Below are positions 55,401-64,000 of a stretch of DNA of 64,000 nucleotides, one piece after another. The notes under the pieces were generated by a model. That model did no database searches. It was given only the letters and a program-made list of their open reading frames with translations, and had not been told where the DNA came from. This DNA comes from Omphiscola glabra. Its lineage: Eukaryota; Mollusca; Gastropoda; Lymnaeidae. A program made the position numbers and the translations under genes. Numbering within the stretch: the stretch's first letter is position 1; each line of letters starts with the position of its first letter. The DNA lies in contig OZ024798.1 of NCBI GenBank assembly GCA_964017045.1, positions 32,478,347-32,542,346 on the forward strand, read 5' to 3'.

Positions 55401-58302
55401 CTGTGAGAACATTCTTTGTCTACTGATGGTATTGATATTAGGATCTGTGAGAACATTCTTTGTCTACTGTTGGTATTGATATTAGGATCTGTGAGAACAT
55501 TCTGTGTCTACTGTTGGTATTGATATTAGGATCTGTGAGAACATTCTTTGTCTACTGATGGTATTGATATTATTATCCGTGAGAACATTCTGTGTCTTCT
55601 GATGGTATTGATATTAGGATCTGTGAGAACATTCTGTGTCTACTGATGGTATTGATATTAGGATCTGTGAGAACATTCTTTGTCTACTGATGGTATTGAT
55701 ATTAGGATCTGTGAGAACATTCTTTGTCTACTGTTGGTATTGATATTAGGATCTGTGAGAACATTCTTTGTCTTCTGATGGTATTGATATTAGGATCTGT
55801 GAGAACATTCTTTGTCTACTGATGGTATTGATATTAGGATCTGTGAGAACATTCTTTGTCTTCTGATGGTATTGATATTAGGATCTGTGAGAACATTCTT
55901 TGTCTACTGATGGTATTGATATTAGGATCTGTGAGAACATTCTTTGTCTTCTGATGGTATTGATATTAGGATCTGTGAGAACATTCTTTGTCTTCTGATG
56001 GTATTGATATTAGGATCTGTGAGAACATTCTTTGTCTACTGATGGTATTGATATTAGGATCTGTGAGAACATTCTTTGTCTTCTGATGGTATTGATATTA
56101 GGATCTGTGAGAACATTCTTTGTCTTCTGATGGTATTGATATTAGGATCTGTGAGAACATTCTTTGTCTTCTGATGGTATTGATATTAGGATCTGTGAGA
56201 ACATTCTTTGTCTACTGATGGTATTGATATTAGGATCTGTGAGAACATTCTTTGTCTTCTGATGGTATTGATATTAGGATCTGTGAGAACATTCTTTGTC
56301 TTCTGATGGTATTGATATTAGGATCTGTGAGAACATTCTTTGTCTACTGATGGTATTGATATTAGGATCTGTGAGAACATTCTTTGTCTACTGATGGTAT
56401 TGATATTAGGATCTGTGAGAACATTCTTTGTCTACTGTTGGTATTGATATTAGGATCTGTGAGAACATTCTGTGTCTACTGTTGGTATTGATATTAGGAT
56501 CTGTGAGAACATTCTTTGTCTACTGATGGTATTGATATTAGGATCTGTGAGAACATTCTTTGTCTACTGATGGTATTGATATTAGGATCTGTGAGAACAT
56601 TCTTTGTCTTCTGATGGTATTGATATTAGGATCTGTGAGAACATTCTTTGTCTTCTGATGGTATTGATATTAGGATCTGTGAGAACATTCTTTGTCTACT
56701 GATGGTATTGATATTAGGATCTGTGAGAACATTCTTTGTCTACTGTTGGTATTGATATTAGGATCTGTGAGAACATTCTGTGTCTACTGTTGGTATTGAT
56801 ATTAGGATCTGTGAGAACATTCTTTGTCTACTGATGGTATTGATATTATTATCCGTGAGAACATTCTGTGTCTTCTGATGGTATTGATATTAGGATCTGT
56901 GAGAACATTCTGTGTCTACTGATGGTATTGATATTAGGATCTGTGAGAACATTCTTTGTCTACTGATGGTATTGATATTAGGATCTGTGAGAACATTCTT
57001 TGTCTACTGTTGGTATTGATATTAGGATCTGTGAGAACATTCTTTGTCTACTGTTGGTATTGATATTATTATCCGTGAGAACATTCTTTGTCTACTGATG
57101 GTATTGATATTAGGATCTGTGAGAACATTCTTTGTCTACTGTTGGTATTGATATTAGGATCTGTGAGAACATTCTTTGTCTACTGTTGGTATTGATATTA
57201 TTATCCGTGAGAACATTCTTTGTCTACTGATGGTATTGATATTAGGATCTGTGAGAACATTCTTTGTCTTCTGATGGTATTGATATTAGGATCTGTGAGA
57301 ACATTCTTTGTCTTCTGATGGTATTGATATTAGGATCTGTGAGAACATTCTTTGTCTACTGATGGTATTGATATTAGGATCTGTGAGAACATTCTTTGTC
57401 TTCTGATGGTATTGATATTAGGATCTGTGAGAACATTCTTTGTCTACTGATGGTATTGATATTAGGATCTGTGAGAACATTCTTTGTCTTCTGATGGTAT
57501 TGATATTAGGATCTGTGAGAACATTCTTTGTCTACTGATGGTATTGATATTAGGATCTGTGAGAACATTCTTTGTCTTCTGATGGTATTGATATTAGGAT
57601 CTGTGAGAACATTCTTTGTCTTCTGATGGTATTGATATAAGGATCTGTGAGAACATTCTTTGCCTACTGTTGGTATTGATATTAGGATCTGTGAGAACAT
57701 TCTTTGTCTTCTGATGGTATTGATATTAGGATCTGTGAGAACATTCTTTGTCTTCTGATGGTATTGATATAAGGATCTGTGAGAACATTCTTTGCCTACT
57801 GTTGGTATTGATATTAGGATCTGTGAGAACATTCTTTGTCTTCTGATGGTATTGATATTAGGATCTGTGAGAACATTCTTTGTCTTCTGATGGTATAGAT
57901 ATAAGGATATGTGAGAACATTCTTTGTCTACTGATGGTATAGATATAAGGATATGTGAGAACATTCTTTGTCTACTGATGGTATTGATATTAGGATCTGT
58001 GAGAACATTCTTTGTCTACTGATGGTATAGATATAAGGATATGTGAGAACATTCTTTGTCTACTGATGGTATTGATATTAGGATCTGTGAGAACATTCTT
58101 TGTCTACTGATGGTATAGATATAAGGATATGTGAGAACATTCTTTGTCTACTGATGGTATAGATATAAGGATATGTGAGAACATTCTTGGTCTACTGATG
58201 GTATAGATATTAGGATCTGTGAGAACATTCTTTGCCCACTGATGGTATAGATATAAGGATCTGTGAGAACATTCTGTGTCTTCTGTTGCTATTAATGTTA
58301 GC
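46472..58302. repeat. Large 44-bp satellite, about 269 copies, with HOR blocks
   Basis: The unit contains 'ggtattgatattaggatctg', 'tgagaacattctttgtctac' and 'tgat'. Variable sites are tagatataa/ttgatatta, ggatctg/ggatatg/ttatccg, ctttgtctac/ctgtgtcttc/ctttgccca and gatggt/gttggt. Rare-variant spacings give higher-order repeats, all exact multiples of 44. 'tctttgccca' before 'ttattatcc' is at 46921 and 48197 (1276 bp, 29 units). The block starting with 'atatgtgagaacattctgtg' is near 49471, 50175, 51055, 51979 and 53519 (704, 880, 924 and 1540 bp). 'attgatttta' is at 52791 and 54331 (1540 bp, 35 units). 'attctgtgtctactgttgg' is at 55191, 55499, 56467 and 56775 (308 and 1276 bp). Edge units at 46472-46860 and the last unit are the most diverged. 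No gene; open frames are chance. Confidence 0.98.
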
Positions 58303-59458
58303 TAGAAATTGAATAACTGTTTGATTTAATTGAGAGGCGAGTCCTTGACAGTCGAACCTAAGCAATTAATATGAGTCGCTGATCTTGCGTATGTCTATCA
58401 CACCTTCATGGCTTATAATTAGAATCTTTAAAAAATTACAAAGTTATTGTAGTCCCATTTTCTTAAACGTTTATTTTGATCTCCTTTGATTTATAAGCAT
58501 GTAAGATGAAAAGCATTAGAATATTTTTAAAAAAAAGATGTTGATTAATATGTTTTTATACAATAAAATAACAGATATAGTTTCCTGTCAAGGCCAGTCG
58601 AAGAGTTCTTGGGTCTATTAATTATCTAAATGTTAAAGGAAAAAAAAAAAATACAACACCGACCTTAATCATGTTATCTAGACTGAAGAAATATTTATTT
58701 CAAGTTATCAATGAAGAGATTACACACCGTTAGCCGTGTGGGAAAATTAATTGTAGGACGGTTGATAGCTTATTGGTAGCAAAACTAATTGATGCCCTAG
58801 ATATCTAATAATTGATGTTGATTAAGGCTGGTTACGTCACTTCCTTCATGGTAAGAAAAGGGTCAAGGTTAGGATTTTTCAGCAGACAATACACTAGAAG
58901 AAACGGCAGATAATTTAAATTTAAAAAACACAAACAAATGTGTTCGAAAAATCTCAATAAAGTCAATGTAGGTCAAAGGTCAGAACAGGAAACCATGAAT
59001 TTCCATTTTAATATCGATTTAAAAAAAAAAAAACTCAAAGTAGAAATCCTAAGCTGAAGTATGATTCCGTCATGAAATCATCCAATAAATGTGTTCTTTT
59101 TGTTGAACTGTTTAAAGCCTTTTGACTTTCGTGCACCGGAAAGGGGAAAAGGGGGGGGGGGGGGCTTAAAACAAAACCATGAATCAAAAAGAGAGTTCTT
59201 TCTTTTTTTTTAAATACTTTTTTTTACCTATTTGTATTGGAACCAGTCTCCTTTTAAACCACAGTTATTGGCAAGATGATGAACGGACTTAGCAACGGTC
59301 CTTGCGTTATGCGCATATTTCAGGCGTGTTGGGAGACTTTCATTTCCATTTCAAAGTAGACAAAAACTACTTTCTGTGCGCCCCCCCCCCCAATAAAAAG
59401 AAACTTCATTTTTTAAATAAATATTATTAATTTTTTTTATCCACACGTCCTAATACTT
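58303..59458. other. Unique non-coding sequence
   Basis: AT-rich. A run of 14 G lies at 59151-59164 and 11 C at 59381-59391. No gene recognised. Confidence 0.45.
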
Positions 59459-59915
59459 CTATTATCAGAGAAGTAGATTCAATACTTCCATTATCAGAGA
59501 AGTAGATTCAATACTTCCATTATCAGAGAAGTAGATTCAATACTTCCATTATCAGAGAATTAGATTCAATACTTCCATTACCAAAGAAGTAGATTCAATA
59601 CTTCCATTCTCAGAGAAGTAGATTCAATACTTCCATTATCATTGAAGTAGATTCAATACTTCCTTTCTCAGATAAGTAGATTCAATACTTTCATTATCAG
59701 AGAAGTAGATTCAATACTTCCATTATCAGAGAAGTAGATTCAATTCTTCCATTCTCAGAGAAGTAGATTCAATACTTCCATTATCAGAGATGTAGATTCA
59801 ATACTTCCATTATCAGAGAAGTAGATTCAATACTTCCATTATCAGAGAAGTAGATTCAATACTTCCATTATCAGAGTAGTAGATTCAATACTTCCATTAT
59901 CAGAGAAGTGGATTC
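59459..59915. repeat. Minisatellite, 29-bp unit, about 16 copies
   Basis: The unit contains 'ttatcagagaagtagattca' then 'atacttcca'. Scattered single-base variants (attctcag, accaaag, cattgaag). Confidence 0.95.
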
Positions 59916-60562
59916 AAACCCCTGACAATGTCTGGGAACACCATGACCCAAATCGTTGTTGTCTCCCTACACGCCCCTCCACCCATTGTATCCCGCCGTG
60001 ACTGTCATGTTTCATCTCTTTTTCAATAGTGAGACGGAATTTGCCGCTCTCTTTATCTTCGTTGTCAACAATTGTCTTTTGTTTGCGAGTACAGAGTCCT
60101 CTCTATGTTCTCTCTTTCTTTATTGTTCGGTGTCTTCTTTCTCGACACCTTTATCAGACCTGTTTACTCTTACGATTTTGGGCGTACAGTGTACGATTTT
60201 GAGGTGTATACATTATATATACTGTATGTATATTGTTTACTATTATGATAATGAATTGAAACGATTTTGTGATGATATTGTACGATTTTAAAAGTTTGAG
60301 GGTAAACAGGTCTGCTTTATTCATTCGTGTGTCAGCTTTTATTTGTTGTAGATCTATGTTGATACACGTGTCCGCAACCGTTGTCCTGTTTGTCATGTGT
60401 CTGCCATGCCTATTGCACATCTTCATTGGTTAAAATACTTGCGTTATTTTAAATGAAACTTAAGTGTTAGAAAAAGGAAAAAATATTATAACACGCGTCT
60501 TCTGAATTAACAAATCATTTCAGAAATTGAGTTTGTATAAAATGATCTGGCCAACTTGATCT
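59916..60562. other. Unique non-coding sequence
   Basis: A 111-codon plus-strand frame (59956-60291) is non-repetitive and rich in hydrophobic residues but has no recognised domain, and its codon pattern looks random. Probably chance. Confidence 0.4.
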
Positions 60563-61110
60563 CATGACTATCTATGGCATTCATAACATTGACAGTCTCA
60601 TGACTATCTATGGCATTCATAACATTGACAGTCTCATGACTATCTATGGCATTCATAACATTGACAGTCTCATGACTATCTATGGCATTCATAACATTGA
60701 CAGTCTCATGACTATCTATGATATTCATAACATTGACAGTCTCATGACTATCTATGGCATTCATAACATTGACAGTCTCATGACTATCTATGGCATTCAT
60801 AACATTGACAGTCTCATGACTATCTATGATATTCATAACATTGACAGTCTCATGACTATCTATGGCATTCCTTTGTTAACAGTCTCATAACTATCTATGG
60901 CATTCCTTTGTTAACAGTCTCATGACTATCTTTGACATTCATTTGTTAACAGTCTCATGACTATCTATAGCATTCATATGTTGACAGTCTAATGACTATC
61001 TATGGCATTCATAACATTGACAGTCTCATGACTATCTCTGGCGTTCCTTTGTTGACAGTCTCATGACTATCTATGGCATTCATTAGTTGAAAGGCCCATG
61101 ACTATCTATG
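60563..61110. repeat. Minisatellite, 36-bp unit, about 15 copies
   Basis: The unit contains 'tctcatgactatctatggca' then 'ttcataacattgacag'. The first nine or so copies are almost identical; later copies swap 'ataacattgacag' for 'ctttgttaacag' and become irregular. 36 is divisible by three, hence repetitive frames on both strands that are not genes. Confidence 0.95.
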
Positions 61111-61770
61111 ACATGCAATTGTTTTACACACGAGACAACATTATACAGTATCCGATCCAAGTCCTATACACCTTGTAAATTGATATGAGCTCTCACATAA
61201 ATGCCACATTGATTGAATTTTACGGTGCAATGACATAAATCACGTTTGTAACTCAACAAGCGCCATCTTCTTTTTTTTTTTTTACTAACTTAACACATAT
61301 GTATTGCTTTTTAAGGTTTTTTCACATAAAAACATAAAAGTCATAGGATTTCTTTTATCCAAATAACGGTTTTATGTATTAAATATTACAAGTCTTTCCG
61401 ACACTTTCATCTCCACGAAATTATTTCTTACCCAAATCCCGATTTTATTCTCTAACGTGTTCCCATATCCCGGGCACATCAAACTCAAAACGATCAAAAT
61501 CATGACGTTATTTGCTAAGTAACAACGCTATCGACCCGAAACATATTCAACTCGTCTACACATCAACCAGCGACATCTGGCGGCTTTCCCTTATATGACA
61601 GGGAGAAACTTAAACTCAAATTTCTATCGATGTTATCGTCTGCGCTTCATACATGGCCAGGCGTCTTCTTTCTCTGGTCAATATTAAATTTTATTTTATG
61701 ACGGGTGGCTACGGCTCTAACAGTTTATCGCAGATTTGCATCTGGTGTTAAGCCAGGATGAAGAGATGAA
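61111..61770. other. Unique non-coding sequence
   Basis: Nothing recognised. A T12 run lies near 61270. Confidence 0.4.
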
Positions 61771-62242
61771 TATTCTATTGTAACGTCGAGTCAGGGACAT
61801 TGTATTGTTGCGTTAAGAAACGTGGTATGCTTACGTTCAGTTATGAACCATTCTATCGTTGAGTTGAGTCATGAAAATTTCCATTGTTATGTCGTGTTAG
61901 TAATATTCAATTGTTACGTCAAGTTAGTAAAATTCAGTTGTTACGTCGAGTTAGTAAAATTCAGTTGTTACGTCGTTAGTAAAATTCAGTTGTTACGTCG
62001 AGTTAGTAAAATTCAGTTGTTACGTCAAGTTAGTAAAATTCAGTTGTTACGTCAAGTTAGTAAAATTCAGTTGTTACGTCAAGTTAGTAAAATTAAATTG
62101 TTACGTCAAGTTAGTAAAATTCAGTTGTTACGTCAAGTTAGTAAAATTCAGTTGTTACGTCAAGTTAGTAATATTCAATTGTTACGTCAAGTTATTAAAA
62201 TTCAGTTGTTACGTCAAGTTAGTAAAATTCAGTTGTTACGTT
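61771..62242. repeat. Minisatellite, 27-bp unit, about 12 good copies plus decayed ones
   Basis: The unit contains 'ttgttacgtcaagttagtaa' then 'aattcag'. It is homogeneous from about 61912; the left part (61771-61911) holds stretched, diverged copies ('attgtaacgtcgagtcagg'). A 140-codon repetitive frame crosses it and is not a gene. Confidence 0.93.
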
Positions 62243-63368
62243 GATCGAAAATAGTGTCAGAGAGAAGAGAGGAACGAATCCGATAGAGTGAAAGAAAGGG
62301 AGGTAAGCTAGTTGTCAAGATCTGATATTTAAAAAGGGGATATTTAAATATACGTGGGGGGAATATTTTCATTTAGAAAGCTAGAAAAAAAGCCTTTGTG
62401 ACGTTATAAATTAAGACATATTGCGTGTAGGCCCAATTGTGTGAATTTGAAGTCATTGGACCATCAGTATGCAAGCCGGACGGTACAGGAACTTACAGCT
62501 CAGTCGGAATAGTGAAAAAAATCAAAAGCAACAATTTTAGAAGTATAAATTTTGTAATGAACGTTTTGATCGTACAATCAAACTTTAACAACAGTTTCGC
62601 GTGTACTGGATAAAAGCAGTTACAACACATCACCGAGTGTAAACACAAAAAAAAAGATCAATTCCAGGTTGAATTAGTTTTACACGAAAAACTCTTAAAC
62701 ATCGTAACATTTCAACAATGGCCGACCCTCCACTTAACTAACATGTTAACGTCAGAATCTCCAAGGCAGGAAACTAAAAAAAAACAAAAAACAACTCAAG
62801 TCTGTACACATGTTCCTTATTACAGCAACATTACCCAGAAGCCAACAAGACACTTCAAATAACAATTTTCAAAACCACCGGAAGCCATCGGAATGTCACG
62901 CCAAACAGCGGTGCCAAGCAACTTTTTTTTCCAAAACGAGGCTAACGCTGTTAAAATTTGAGATCGAAACAGCTGTAGGTTGGTGTGCATAGATAATTTT
63001 TGTTAAATTACGTCCGCTCCCCGAAGGTTAATGGTAATAGTTTATATATACATATACTGGTTGATTCTGCACAAACAAGCAAATCTTCGCAGAAAACGTG
63101 ACAAAATGAGCAACAATCGTGAGAGCGTGAGAATCGTTGATGAGCTTTAGAAACAAATGTAAATTATATAATTGATGTTGGATCGATGAATGGAAAGAGA
63201 AAATTGAATTCCCCTCTTTACAGCTAACAGGTGAAAAAATATTGATGCCGATAATAAGCCAGCGGTTGATTAGTGTGCAACTGAGTTAAATCAGACTTAA
63301 GCAATCGGTCAAGGTCGGGGACGTATTGCGCCAGGATAATGTTGGTTAGGGGGCTTTGTGCGTTAGAA
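62243..63368. other. Unique non-coding sequence
   Basis: No gene recognised. The 60-codon plus-strand frame at 62810-62992 has no domain. Confidence 0.4.
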
Positions 63369-64000
63369 ATGACAAGAGCATGGGATAGTGTTAGACAAGA
63401 GCATGGGATAGTGTTAGACAAGAGCATGGGATAGTGTTAGAAAAAAGCATGGGATAGTGTTAGACAAGAGCATGGGATAGTGTTAGACAAGAGCATGGGA
63501 TAGTGTTAGACAAGAGCATTGGATAGTGTTAGACAAGAGCATGGGATAGTGTTAGACAAGAGCATGGGATAGTGTTAGACAAGAGCATGGGATAGTGTTA
63601 GAAAAGAGCATGGTATAGTGTTAGAAAAGAGCATGGGATAGTGTTAGACAAGAGCAAGGGATAGTGTTAGACAAGAGCATGGGATAGTGTTAGACAAGAG
63701 CATGGGATAGTGTTAGACAAGAGCTTGGGATAGTGTTAGACAAGAGCATGGGATAGTGTTAGACAAGAGCACGGGATAGTGTTAGACAAGAGCACGGGAT
63801 AGTGTTAGAAAAGAGCACGGGATAGTGTTAGACAAGAGCACGGGATAGTGTTAGAAAAGAGCACGTGATAGTGTTAGAAAAGAGCACGGGATAGTGTTAG
63901 ACAAGAGCATGGAATAGTGTTAGACAAGAGCATAGGATAGTGTTAGACAAGAGCATGGGATAGTGTTAGACAAGAGCATGGGATAGTGTTAGACAAGAGC
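63369..64000. repeat. Minisatellite, 23-bp unit, about 27 copies, runs off the edge
   Basis: The unit contains 'gacaagagcatgggatagtg' then tta. Variants (gaaaagagc, agcacggg) cluster in the 63760-63900 part. The array continues past the right end. Confidence 0.96.

Noticed and set aside
1574..59915. 29-bp arrays as possible CRISPR repeats
   Set aside because: Units are strictly contiguous with no unique spacers, there are no cas genes, and the context is a eukaryotic genome.
59956..60291. 111-codon plus-strand frame
   Set aside because: No recognised domain, no splice or start context, and hydrophobic bias explained by T-rich DNA.

Overview
This window looks like non-coding DNA from an animal nuclear genome, AT-rich by eye, and probably from a mollusc or other lophotrochozoan. 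The evidence is: a spliced exon with GT/AG borders; a U2 snRNA-like sequence; LINE relics; tRNA-derived SINEs; many small hAT-type and one pogo/Tigger-type non-autonomous DNA transposons; and no prokaryotic gene organisation. The mollusc assignment is an inference from the feel of the SINE/LINE families and was not tested by a search.

The dominant feature is tandem repetition. About 35 separate satellite, minisatellite and simple-repeat arrays cover roughly 28 kb (about 44%) of the window. The largest are a 44-bp satellite of about 269 copies at 46472-58302, a 27-bp array of about 100 copies at 12985-15677, a 12-bp array of about 175 copies at 37065-39166 and a 21/22-bp array of about 74 copies at 10402-11986. 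The 44-bp and 12-bp arrays carry clear higher-order repeat (HOR) structure, read from the spacing of rare variants. Almost every long open reading frame in the window is a by-product of these arrays, and I do not call them genes.

Layout: 1-8.2 kb holds medium arrays with 44-, 29-, 21- and 14-bp units, plus a SINE at 4757-4976. 9.4-10.3 kb holds a MITE and a decayed LINE reverse-transcriptase relic whose sequence is itself locally triplicated. 10.4-15.7 kb is two large arrays. 16.1-16.3 kb has a U2-like sequence on the minus strand. 17-27 kb mixes unique sequence with small arrays and a minus-strand SINE. 27-30 kb has three hAT MITEs, a 66-nt A tract and a short telomere-like tract. 30-34 kb is arrays. 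34-37 kb has two LINE 3' ends and a pogo-like element. 37-39.2 kb is the 12-bp array. 41-45 kb has a LINE end, the only convincing protein-coding exon (arrestin-domain protein, minus strand, 42039-42172) and more hAT elements. 45.5-58.3 kb is satellite. 58-64 kb is unique sequence broken by 29-, 36-, 27- and 23-bp arrays, the last running off the right edge.

There is no operon or gene system. The only host-gene content is the arrestin-domain exon, the U2-like sequence of uncertain function and possibly one or two unrecognised exons; the window is probably intronic and/or intergenic. The most notable aspects are the density and HOR structure of the minisatellites, the recurrence of the same unit lengths in unrelated sequences, a SINE and two LINE copies sharing one 3' tail, and the U2-like sequence that keeps both U2 ends but has a replaced middle.
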